Source: BRH-c25 sp041690515
GTDB lineage: Bacteria > Bacillota > Clostridia > Lutisporales > Lutisporaceae
Direction: 5' to 3'
Assembly: GCA_041690515.1 (NCBI GenBank)
Contig: JAWLHF010000149.1
Span: forward strand, 1-6,217
Length of the DNA: 6,217 bases
Below, piece by piece: positions 1 through 6,192 of this stretch (position 1 is the stretch's first letter; every line of letters begins with the position of its first letter). The notes below the pieces were generated by a model. It was not told the origin of the DNA. It worked only from the letters and a program-made list of their open reading frames with translations, and did no database searches. Both the position numbers and the translations under genes were made by a program.

Positions 1-35
1 TCCGCCAATACCACAGCTTCGGGTAATTCAACCAT
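1..35 (-). CDS. Fpg/Nei-like DNA glycosylase family protein, N-terminal fragment (runs off the left edge)
   Basis: Only the first 11 codons are in the window, reading MVELPEAVVLA. An ATG at 35 follows AAGGAGG with an 8-nt spacer and an extended -10 promoter, so the start is well supported. The M-x-E-L-P-E pattern matches the N-terminus of the formamidopyrimidine-DNA glycosylase / endonuclease VIII family (classical MPELPE), which excises oxidised bases. Clostridia carry a branch of this family beginning with M-I/V-E-L-P-E-A. The usual catalytic proline that follows the initiator Met is replaced here by Val, while the Glu after it is kept. That the gene is real is fairly secure; the family call rests on 11 residues and is an inference. 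The gene appears to have its own promoter, so it is probably not co-transcribed with the protease gene upstream. Confidence 0.6.
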   Translation of the reverse strand, partial: MVELPEAVVLA

Positions 36-43
36 ATTGCCCG

Positions 44-50
44 CCTCCTT
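44..50 (-). promoter_or_regulatory. Ribosome-binding site of the Fpg/Nei-like gene
   Basis: The minus strand reads AAGGAGG, 8 nt before the ATG at 35. It is a near-perfect anti-Shine-Dalgarno match and fixes the start of the truncated gene. Confidence 0.85.
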
Positions 51-59
51 TATATCCGA

Positions 60-68
60 ATTATACCA
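60..68 (-). promoter_or_regulatory. Extended -10 promoter of the Fpg/Nei-like gene
   Basis: The minus strand reads TGGTATAAT, a consensus TATAAT with the TGn extension that can substitute for a -35 box. No good -35 hexamer lies 16-18 bp upstream; that space is filled by the inverted repeat at 69-102. A start site near position 53 would give a leader of about 18 nt, just enough for the ribosome-binding site. This is a motif-based inference. Confidence 0.5.
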
Positions 69-102
69 TTATATATATGACAAGAGTATGTCATATATAT
101 AA
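69..102. promoter_or_regulatory. Perfect 14-bp inverted repeat, possible operator
   Basis: The arms TTATATATATGACA (69-82) and TGTCATATATATAA (89-102) are exact reverse complements around a 6-nt spacer, AGAGTA. The element abuts the extended -10 at 60-68, where a regulator would cover the RNA polymerase site. The inner half-sites TGACA/TGTCA are the only non-AT part. It could instead be a weak AT-rich hairpin, but no T-run follows on either strand that would make it a convincing terminator. I do not recognise the cognate regulator. Confidence 0.5.
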
Positions 103-166
103 AATAACCTACTCAACGGTTTAATGAGAGATTCCTATTTGACCACCGGGGTTTTGTTGTACTCAG

Positions 167-232
167 AAAAATCGGACGCTCAATGCGCGCCTCTACAAAT
201 TATATGGGGAGGTATCAAGTACCTCCCCATAT
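167..232 (-). terminator. Probable terminator region of the protease gene
   Basis: Downstream of the stop codon, the minus strand first forms the 13-bp stem at 202-232. This stem has no strong T-run, only AATTTG after it. It then forms a shorter GC stem (GGCGC pairing with GCGtCC, one bulged T, 7-nt loop, 174-191), followed by GATTTTTC at 166-173. The second hairpin plus T-run is terminator-like; the first could protect the mRNA 3' end. The call is based on folding by eye. Confidence 0.45.
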
Positions 233-251
233 CTATTAGTAATTAATCACC
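174..251 (-). repeat. Two-hairpin intergenic repeat, copy 1
   Basis: This copy shares 49 of 50 bases with the right-hand copy over 202-251 (compare 5687-5736), including an identical 39-bp block. A more diverged outer part contains the shared string CAATGCGCGCC. The core is a perfect 13-bp stem, ATATGGGGAGGTA / TACCTCCCCATAT, with loop TCAAG (202-232). The outer GC-rich part (174-191) folds into a second, weaker stem. It begins only 23 nt after the protease stop codon. It resembles small dispersed palindromic repeats of clostridial intergenic regions; I cannot name the family. Confidence 0.8.
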
Positions 252-273
252 CTGCTTTTCATCTGTGTCAATA

Positions 274-3200
274 TTATAGCTTGTTCAATTTACCCATCAA
301 TCTCTTAATAACTACCGATGCCTGCGCTTTTGTGGTATTGCCCATAGGATTGTATGTGCCGTCAGGGTTGCCTGTAATAATACCTGTTGCATTAGCCAAA
401 ACCACATTTCTTATTGCCCAGGTAGAAATAACACTTTCATCAGTAAACCTCACATTAGCAGTTGTGACTATTCCATCAAGTTTATTTCCTGATGAATATT
501 CATAGGCTCTCATCACCATTGACGCCATTTGCTCTCTTGTTATCAATTCATCCGGTGCAAACTCCGTAATGCTGACACCGCCTATAATACCTGTAGCGAA
601 AGCTTTGTAAACATCTTCTTTATACCATACATCGGTAGGTATATCTTCAAACACTTTACCTGTGTTGATACCTTTGATATTCAATGCCTTGACAATCATT
701 GATGCAAATTCTGCTCTTGTTATGCTGCTGTCAGGTGCAAAGCTGTTCTTATTCTCGCTTCTTACAATATGCTTTGCAATCAGGTACTCAATATCAGCCT
801 TCGCCCAATGTCCGCTGATATCTGTAAAGGTCTTTTTGTATTCCATCGCAGCAAACTTTGAGAAATGGTCTACTGTGAAAGCTATAGTACCGTCAGCATT
901 TGCCCGTCCACCGACATATTCCCATTTGTTGTCCTTTTCGTTGTAATAGTATCCTCCTACCTTGCTAAAGTCAGTTACCTTGGAAGTGTCAAACTTTACC
1001 GAAATTGTAACAGGCTTTTTAAAATCAGTTATCTTCTCACCGTTTACCCATAGGTTAAAGTCAAACACAAAAGTCAGTTCATCAGCTGCCTCATCTTTAT
1101 CCTTTATTATCTCCTTTAAACTATCTGAAGTGAGCTTTGTTACTTCAAGTTCGATCTCTGCATTCAGGCTCTTTCCCCTGGCAAAGGTATCCGGTTGGAA
1201 AGCAAAGCTGGTATCATTGGCATGAACAACAATGGACTTTTGTGATGCTGCCGCCTCTGAGTATACACTCAAAGGTATACTTACTCTCAGCTTATCCTGT
1301 TCTGTTTTTGTCTTTACATCAATAACAACCTGCTCTTTATCCTTTGACTTTAATGTGCTGTCAACTTTGGCTTTGTATACCCTGACATCTATCAAATTCT
1401 TACCTGAAGCCTGCTTTGTTATTACTGCCAAACCCGCCTTTGTCTGCTCGTAAGACATATTATCAGCGACTGAACTGCTGCCTCCGCCACCGCTACCACT
1501 ACCACCGCCGCCTTTTCCGCCTTTTCCTCCCTTGCCGCTGTTGCCAGAGCTTGATGATTGAACAGGGCCAATAGCACTGCTAGTCACAGTTGATCCTATA
1601 GATGGTTCATTGGTAGTCCTAGGTGTTACCTCAAACTTAATATACTTGCCCAGGTCACTGTCGGTGAGTTTATATGTCTTTGAAGTTGCTCCGCTTATTG
1701 CTGTATATGTTCCTCCAGCGGTATTGCTCCTCAGCCATCTGAAGGTTGAGCCTGATTCCACATCATATTCATCATCAGAATACACATATCTCCCTGTTAA
1801 TGTGCTGCCTACCTTTGCTGAGCCTGAGATTGAGACACTTGTTGCCCTGGGACTGGTTTCTCCTATTACTATAAAAGCATACTCACCAAGTTCATAGTGT
1901 TCGCGTCCGCGCTCATCCTCGGCACGCACCATAAGGTAATGAGTACCTTCATTTAAAAAGCCTCCTGAGTAAGATTCATCTCCTTCATCATAGAATATCC
2001 AATTTCCATTGTCATAAAAATATACTCCTATACACTCTTCTGCCTCAATACCAATATTATAGTACCCTCCACCTTGAGGAACATTGAACTTGTAATAGTC
2101 TCTATCATCCTCACTGTTTATATTTCCTTTTATAACTACACCGGTGCTTATCTGTTTTGCTGTTTCCTTGCTGTCCCCTGCGGTATCGCCAATGTTTATA
2201 AGCTCAATGTTTATGTTGCTTTTATCGTTGCTTGCATTTACTGTTGTAGCAGAAGTTCTGCTCAGTTTTGTCCCAGTGGAGGAATAGTATCCTTCTCTGG
2301 CATATATCATGAGCTCATCATAATAATCATTGATATAATAACTCACGATGTATCCACCAGATGCCGGAACACCTATGGCATACTCCATGTTGTTTTCATC
2401 TTCCCTAATCCTTTTACTATATATATATTCATTGCCCTGCTGGTCTTCTGCTATAACCATGATTTCTGTATTATGCAGAAATGTGTTGCCTCCAGGAAGC
2501 GATACAAGCCCCGATATTACCGATGCTTTCTCGGCGGTTACCTTGTATTCAAAAGAGTTGAATGGTTCGTCACTTCCGCAAGCTTCATAATAGTAAATCC
2601 CTGGTGCTAAACTATATGTAGAACTCCAGAGTAATACACCCTCATTGGATGAATAGTAGTTCCTTATTCTGCTTACTAGACCACCCGAAGAATTATACAA
2701 GTAACCTTCGCTCATACTTCCATAACTTCCGGTATACTCTTCAGCCCTTATCAAGTAATTACCTTCCTCAGTCACAGATAATTTATACAAATCATAATCC
2801 CCATCATAGTTCATGGTTCCATTTATCGCTACTCCCAACTGCAGTGGAGCTGCCTCTTCAAAGGTATTCCTCACTTCATCTTCCAAGGTGGAGGTTGGAA
2901 TAAGCGTCATATCTATATTATCAGCTTCTCCGATAAGCAATGTTGCATCATCACCTAAGTGAACAGTACCCAGATCACTGTAATATCCTGAATATGCATA
3001 ATCAAAGGAGTAGTCTGTTGCAGAGTCCGGATCGTATTCTTCAACATAATATCCTACAATTTGATCATAACCTTCATATGCTAATATCTCATAATCAACA
3101 GAATTCTCCCCAGAGAGAATTTCCACCCATTCATACTCAGCATACTCATAATCAAATTTATCTTCATCTACATCTATTTCGCCAGCATAAAGACAAATAT

Positions 3201-5460
3201 CTATGTATATGTCCCCCTCTGCACTAACACCATCAGGTAACGATATTGAACCGGATATGCTTTTAGACCTCCTGACAGTTATCCCATAGTCTCCCGATTC
3301 ATACCCTCCAACTATTACATAGTATCTACCCTGATTTAAGAATAACCGTCTTTCTCCATGCTCATCAAACTGTATTCTGAAATTTGCTTCTTGGCCACTG
3401 TTATCATCCATAGCTATAGTATCATCATTATCATCGATAAGCACACCGTAAGTATCTGTTTCTCCTGTACTTTCTATTAAATAATAACCATCGTAATGCA
3501 CATAAAATTCATAGTAGTCCTCATCTGTTGGAGTCCCAATTGATCCCACAACTTCAGCATCCAAATCCAATTCCACTGCCTCATTAAAGTCTTCATTTTC
3601 ATCCCATGAAATCATGTGGAAATCAGATTCCAGATATTCATCATTTGCCTCAACATACAATATGTAGTCTCTATCCATCTCTATCTCGACAAGTTCAGTT
3701 CCTACTCCATCCACTACATCGATCACTTTAACTTGGTGTGGCTCTACAACCCATCCCAATCCATCCTGGTAATCGAATTCTCCCATTATAAGTTCAAATT
3801 CACCATATACCGCTTCTGCAACAGTATCTTTATAATCAGTGATACACAAGGTGAATCTCCTCATTCCGGGACCCTCAAGACTCGACTCCAGTTCAAAGCG
3901 GTGAAAACTAGGTGAACCATTAATCTCCATGTTTCCATTAAGCACATATGTATCAATATCCTCATCACCATGATAATCCTCATCATTAATCCGGAAGTCA
4001 AGTGAACTTGACTGTAATTCCACCAGAATTGCAGTACAATCCAGGTTAGGACTCTCAGCAGACAGCAATGCTGCCATACCTGCCACAAAAGGTGCAGCCA
4101 TCGAAGTTCCGGAGGACAAAGTATATCCATCCTGCTTTGCGTCTCCCATGTCTGTCCACCTTCTGTTACCGGAGTTATCAAGTTCTTCGGGAATAGCACT
4201 TAATATATCTACTCCAGGAGCAAGAAGATCAAGTTCAGTACCTATGCTTGAAAAATCAGAAATTATGAACTCTTCATTTTCTCCGTCCCAATCTACAGCT
4301 CCTACGGCTATTACACCATCATATGCAGCAGGATACAGAACCGCTCTTCCTCGTTCATTACCTGCGGCAGCAACTACCGTAACCCCTCTATCCAACGCAT
4401 ACCTGATTGCTTCCTCCTCTGCTCTGCTGGGGTCTTTGAAGCCCAAACTCAGATTGATAATATCCGCTCCATTATTAACAGCGAAGAGAATCCCATTTAT
4501 TACAAGTGAAGTATTTCCATCGCCGTGATTATCCAGTACCTTAACCGGCATAATCTTCGCTCCACCGGCCACCCCTTCAATGCCTTTTCCGTCATGAGCT
4601 GCTGCAGCAATACCTGCTACATGTGTCCCATGGCCGCTATCATCATCAGCATCATTGTCATGGTTTACGAAGTCATAACCATCAACAATATTGCCTTCAA
4701 ACTCTTCGTGGTCAATATCAACACCTGTATCGATAATAGCAATTGTAACTTCAGATCTTTCTCCTTCAGTCACATCCGCCCACATATCGTCTACATTAAT
4801 AGCCTCAAGACCCCACTGCCAGCCTTTTATATAATACGGCTCGCCGATGTCGGGCAATGCATAAGGCTGCACACTGCTATCAAGGGAAGAATCATAACCA
4901 TAGACCGACTCAATTATTGAAATGCCATCTTCCTCTCTTAGACCTAAAGCTCTTCTTACATAAACCGGCTCCACATACTCTACATTAGGATCATCTTTAA
5001 AATTGTCTATTGCACTGTCAACATCCATATCCTTTGGCAGTTCAAGGTGTGTTAACCCAAGTCTATTGACAGATTTAACTGAAACGGCGGATACTTTTGC
5101 ATTAAGAGCACTTTTCATCACTTCTGTAGTGCCAGCCTTATACTTGACTATCATTTGGCCGGGTACAATATTCGCTTTCTCATCATCCCAAAATCCAAAT
5201 GCCTCTCGCGGGACTTGTTTTCCTTCAACTGACTTTTCTTCTGTCGGGCTGCTGCTCCTTCGAGCAGCTGGTCTTTCAAACTCTTCTGCTCCCTGATCTT
5301 CGATAAGTCTTTCTCTAATCGACTTACTAAATTCAGCTTTGTCATTCGCCTCTGCTAAACCGGATTCTTCATAGATGCCTGCAAATACTGCAGACATCTG
5401 GGTAATTACCATTATCAGTGCAAGTACTATAGCAGCTACCCTATTCAGTTGTTTTTCCAC
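274..5460 (-). CDS. Cell-surface subtilisin-like serine protease (S8) with PPC-like domains and three SLH repeats
   Basis: This predicted secreted protease has 1728 residues. A signal peptide (1-27, VFA/G cleavage) is followed by a charged stretch and a fervidolysin-type prodomain (about 98-171). The S8 domain (about 211-480) has Asp244 (IIDTGVD), His277 (SGHGTHVAG), oxyanion Asn368 (AAAGN) and Ser453 (SGTSMAAP), so it should be active. An acidic loop before His277 (HDNDADDD) suggests calcium binding as in thermitase-like enzymes. After a linking beta region come PPC-like domains at about 624-733, 858-976 and 1091-1200, alternating with SGxxSLP-type domains at 734-855 and 979-1090. Next come an Ig-like domain (1204-1300), a Gly/Ser/Lys linker (1302-1330), a beta domain often found before SLH modules, and three SLH repeats (1544-1723) that should bind secondary cell-wall polymer. 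The start is GTG, fixed by AAAGGAGG 8 nt upstream. The protease and SLH calls are very secure; the substrate is unknown. Confidence 0.97.
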   Translation of the reverse strand: MEKQLNRVAAIVLALIMVITQMSAVFAGIYEESGLAEANDKAEFSKSIRERLIEDQGAEEFERPAARRSSSPTEEKSVEGKQVPREAFGFWDDEKANIVPGQMIVKYKAGTTEVMKSALNAKVSAVSVKSVNRLGLTHLELPKDMDVDSAIDNFKDDPNVEYVEPVYVRRALGLREEDGISIIESVYGYDSSLDSSVQPYALPDIGEPYYIKGWQWGLEAINVDDMWADVTEGERSEVTIAIIDTGVDIDHEEFEGNIVDGYDFVNHDNDADDDSGHGTHVAGIAAAAHDGKGIEGVAGGAKIMPVKVLDNHGDGNTSLVINGILFAVNNGADIINLSLGFKDPSRAEEEAIRYALDRGVTVVAAAGNERGRAVLYPAAYDGVIAVGAVDWDGENEEFIISDFSSIGTELDLLAPGVDILSAIPEELDNSGNRRWTDMGDAKQDGYTLSSGTSMAAPFVAGMAALLSAESPNLDCTAILVELQSSSLDFRINDEDYHGDEDIDTYVLNGNMEINGSPSFHRFELESSLEGPGMRRFTLCITDYKDTVAEAVYGEFELIMGEFDYQDGLGWVVEPHQVKVIDVVDGVGTELVEIEMDRDYILYVEANDEYLESDFHMISWDENEDFNEAVELDLDAEVVGSIGTPTDEDYYEFYVHYDGYYLIESTGETDTYGVLIDDNDDTIAMDDNSGQEANFRIQFDEHGERRLFLNQGRYYVIVGGYESGDYGITVRRSKSISGSISLPDGVSAEGDIYIDICLYAGEIDVDEDKFDYEYAEYEWVEILSGENSVDYEILAYEGYDQIVGYYVEEYDPDSATDYSFDYAYSGYYSDLGTVHLGDDATLLIGEADNIDMTLIPTSTLEDEVRNTFEEAAPLQLGVAINGTMNYDGDYDLYKLSVTEEGNYLIRAEEYTGSYGSMSEGYLYNSSGGLVSRIRNYYSSNEGVLLWSSTYSLAPGIYYYEACGSDEPFNSFEYKVTAEKASVISGLVSLPGGNTFLHNTEIMVIAEDQQGNEYIYSKRIREDENNMEYAIGVPASGGYIVSYYINDYYDELMIYAREGYYSSTGTKLSRTSATTVNASNDKSNINIELINIGDTAGDSKETAKQISTGVVIKGNINSEDDRDYYKFNVPQGGGYYNIGIEAEECIGVYFYDNGNWIFYDEGDESYSGGFLNEGTHYLMVRAEDERGREHYELGEYAFIVIGETSPRATSVSISGSAKVGSTLTGRYVYSDDEYDVESGSTFRWLRSNTAGGTYTAISGATSKTYKLTDSDLGKYIKFEVTPRTTNEPSIGSTVTSSAIGPVQSSSSGNSGKGGKGGKGGGGSGSGGGGSSSVADNMSYEQTKAGLAVITKQASGKNLIDVRVYKAKVDSTLKSKDKEQVVIDVKTKTEQDKLRVSIPLSVYSEAAASQKSIVVHANDTSFAFQPDTFARGKSLNAEIELEVTKLTSDSLKEIIKDKDEAADELTFVFDFNLWVNGEKITDFKKPVTISVKFDTSKVTDFSKVGGYYYNEKDNKWEYVGGRANADGTIAFTVDHFSKFAAMEYKKTFTDISGHWAKADIEYLIAKHIVRSENKNSFAPDSSITRAEFASMIVKALNIKGINTGKVFEDIPTDVWYKEDVYKAFATGIIGGVSITEFAPDELITREQMASMVMRAYEYSSGNKLDGIVTTANVRFTDESVISTWAIRNVVLANATGIITGNPDGTYNPMGNTTKAQASVVIKRLMGKLNKL
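292..831 (-). repeat. Three tandem SLH repeats at the protease C-terminus
   Basis: The repeats begin TFTDISGHWAK (residue 1544), VFEDIPTDVWYKEDV (1603) and RFTDESVISTWAIRNV (1671). Each has the aromatic F-x-D opening, a helix ending in a GII or IV turn, and an F/Y-x-P segment before the polymer-binding motif. The motif is canonical TRAE in repeat 1 (1581-1584), TREQ in repeat 2 (1641-1644) and TKAQ in repeat 3 (1710-1713). SLH trimers dock proteins to pyruvylated secondary cell-wall polymer. The protein ends seven residues after the last repeat, so anchoring is C-terminal; no sortase motif or membrane anchor is present. Confidence 0.93.
1861..3591 (-). repeat. Protein-level array: PPC-like and SGxxSLP-type domains in alternation
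   Basis: Units in order are PPC-1 (3262-3591), S-1 (2896-3261), PPC-2 (2533-2889), S-2 (2191-2526) and PPC-3 (1861-2190). PPC units share an A-x-x-L/I opening, a V-x-G-x-I/M-N strand, a D-x-D-Y/L-Y-x-F/L core, and a closing G-x-Y-Y-V or similar strand. The S units share ISGxxSLPxG openings, a GYYS motif near the C-terminal third, and an N-I-x-x-x-L-I ending. Copies are strongly diverged in sequence, so the duplication is old. The region is rich in Asp, Glu and Tyr. PPC domains commonly follow secreted proteases; the S-type units resemble carboxypeptidase-regulatory-like beta folds, which is an inference. Confidence 0.7.
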
Positions 5461-5468
5461 ACTTAAGA

Positions 5469-5476
5469 CCTCCTTT
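5469..5476 (-). promoter_or_regulatory. Ribosome-binding site of the protease gene
   Basis: The minus strand reads AAAGGAGG, 8 nt before the GTG at 5460. It decides the non-ATG start: the encoded N-terminus from that GTG is a textbook signal peptide (MEKQLNRV followed by a hydrophobic core), and no ATG nearby would give one. Confidence 0.9.
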
Positions 5477-5517
5477 AGATATGTCGCTTCTTTAGATAAT
5501 ATATCATTTTTTGTAAA

Positions 5518-5545
5518 TTTATAGGTATACAGAAATATATTACAA
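5518..5545 (-). promoter_or_regulatory. Candidate sigma-A-type promoter of the protease gene
   Basis: The minus strand has TTGTAA (5540-5545) and TATAAA (5518-5523) separated by 16 bp, about 57 nt upstream of the GTG start. The region is very AT-rich, so other hexamer pairs are possible. The TATACAGA/TCTGTATA inverted repeat at 5526-5572 overlaps the spacer and the sequence upstream, as an operator would. Confidence 0.35.
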
Positions 5546-5572
5546 TACTTGAATAAATATGTAATCTGTATA
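5526..5572. promoter_or_regulatory. 8-bp inverted repeat overlapping the protease promoter region
   Basis: TATACAGA (5526-5533) and TCTGTATA (5565-5572) are exact reverse complements, 31 bp apart. One arm falls in the spacer of the candidate promoter and the other lies upstream of its -35. This could bind a dimeric regulator on one DNA face, but in such AT-rich DNA an 8-bp match can arise by chance. Confidence 0.25.
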
Positions 5573-5650
5573 TTTATAAACAGTATGATATATTATATGA
5601 ATTGTATAATTAGGAACAGGAGTGCGAGAGTACGCTTATAAATAATAAAA

Positions 5651-5736
5651 GGACGCACTTCACAATGCGCGCCCCTACAAAAAATCATATGGGGAGGTAT
5701 CAAGTACCTCCCCATATCTATTAGTTATTAATCACC
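5651..5736 (-). repeat. Two-hairpin intergenic repeat, copy 2
   Basis: This is the near-identical partner of the copy at 174-251, in the same orientation. The perfect 13-bp stem and TCAAG loop lie at 5687-5717. The outer GC-rich part (5651-5675) is 8 bases longer than in copy 1 and reads GGACGCACTTCACAATGCGC at its start. It is located between the HTH gene and the protease promoter, 129 bp past the HTH stop codon. Confidence 0.8.
5679..5717 (-). terminator. Intrinsic terminator behind the HTH gene (within repeat copy 2)
   Basis: On the minus strand the 13-bp stem with its CTTGA loop is followed directly by GATTTTTT (5679-5686), the arrangement of a Rho-independent terminator. It would end transcripts of the HTH gene and insulate the protease promoter. 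A second weak GC hairpin followed by TTTTATTATTT (5641-5675) could serve as backup. Distance from the HTH stop codon (about 150 nt) is longer than usual. Confidence 0.6.
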
Positions 5737-5864
5737 TTATCAATCATTTTTTGAGATCAGCCCCTTTCATATATACTAACCGGTCGAGTTAATTATCCCA
5801 TAAGACCGTTTACATTAACAGGGAAAAAACAATTATAATCATTCTTTCCTGCAGGATTGGCAGT
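5737..5864. other. Intergenic stretch, no gene seen
   Basis: The 128 bp between the HTH stop codon and the terminator repeat hold no convincing ORF or RNA gene. The only structure noted is an imperfect inverted repeat, AACCGGTC near 5779 with GACCG near 5804, and a CCTGCAGG palindrome near 5848. Neither has a clear role. Confidence 0.5.
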
Positions 5865-6134
5865 CTATCTCTTGGCAGTACGAAGTATTTTCCTGATACT
5901 GTCCTCAGACAGGCAGAACAATTCTGCCAGCTCTGCTGTTCTCAAGCCATTATTATAAGCTTCGCAGATCTCATGGTTCCTGCTCTGTATAGCAGTCCTG
6001 GTACCGTTTTTCTCACCCCATCCGGCTCTTTTTTCCTCTTTTTTCGGGATATAGACCAAATTACCTTGAACATATTCCTGCAATTGCTCAAGTAATTTAG
6101 ATGGGAAAATCACCTTCCCATTTTTGTAATCCAC
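5865..6134 (-). CDS. CD3324-family small helix-turn-helix protein
   Basis: The product has 89 residues and starts at a GTG (6134) that follows AAGGAGG with a 9-nt spacer. A longer reading from the GTG at 6176 adds 14 basic residues but has no ribosome-binding site and departs from the family's usual N-terminus. The N-terminal part (residues 2-32) reads DYKNGKVIFPSKLLEQLQEY followed by VQGNLVYIPKK, the hallmark of the clostridial CD3324 family. A W-G-E-K-N-G-T-R segment follows, then a helix-turn-helix (about 53-84: RNHEICEAYNNGLRTAELAE, then FCLSEDSIRKIL) of the type used by recombinase and sigma-like DNA-binding domains. The likely role is DNA binding, but no target or regulated gene is known to me. 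It sits alone, ahead of its own terminator. Confidence 0.85.
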   Translation of the reverse strand: MDYKNGKVIFPSKLLEQLQEYVQGNLVYIPKKEEKRAGWGEKNGTRTAIQSRNHEICEAYNNGLRTAELAELFCLSEDSIRKILRTAKR

Positions 6135-6192
6135 TAATGAAAACCTCCTTGGCTTTGATATTGTTTGCCTTCTCACAAAGAGCTATTTTCAT
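6097..6192 (-). CDS. Possible small overlapping ORF or 3' end of an upstream gene
   Basis: An ATG at 6192, preceded by GGGGGTG with a 6-nt spacer, opens a 31-codon frame (MKIALCEKANNIKAKEVFIS, then GLQKWEGDFPI) that ends at 6097, overlapping the first 38 bases of the HTH gene in another frame. The same frame has no stop codon between this ATG and the window's right edge, so it may instead be the tail of a longer upstream gene. If translated, it would run through the HTH gene's ribosome-binding site and could couple the two. I recognise no family, and it may be untranslated. Confidence 0.25.
   Translation of the reverse strand: MKIALCEKANNIKAKEVFISGLQKWEGDFPI
6144..6150 (-). promoter_or_regulatory. 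Ribosome-binding site that sets the HTH gene start
   Basis: The minus strand reads AAGGAGG, 9 nt before the GTG at 6134. It lies inside the longer reading from 6176, which argues for the shorter 89-residue product. Confidence 0.8.

Noticed and set aside
1490..1556. Short tandem DNA repeat in the Gly/Ser/Lys coding stretch
   Set aside because: It is explained by codons for a flexible linker (residues 1302-1330) between the Ig-like and following beta domains. There is no sign of a regulatory role.
2074..2610. 178-codon open frame on the plus strand
   Set aside because: It lies wholly inside the protease gene on the opposite strand. Its translation is low-complexity (Ile, Tyr, Cys-rich), it has no ribosome-binding site, and the protease frame has clear domains across the same bases.
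3861..4199. 112-codon minus-strand frame shifted relative to the protease
   Set aside because: It overlaps the Ser453 region in another frame and yields a Trp/Leu/Met-rich product with no family features. The protease reading is uninterrupted, so there is no frameshift to explain.
4525..4920. 131-codon plus-strand frame opposite the catalytic domain
   Set aside because: It is antisense to the S8 motifs around Asp244 and His277, whose conservation explains the sequence. No recognisable protein family or start signal is seen.
174..5736. Composite transposon with the protease gene as cargo
   Set aside because: The flanking repeats are short hairpins with no transposase gene and no target-site duplication that I can see. 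They fit dispersed intergenic repeats better.
6135..6176. Upstream GTG at 6176 as the start of the HTH gene
   Set aside because: It lacks a ribosome-binding site, and the strong AAGGAGG at 6144-6150 is correctly spaced for the GTG at 6134, which gives the family's usual N-terminus.
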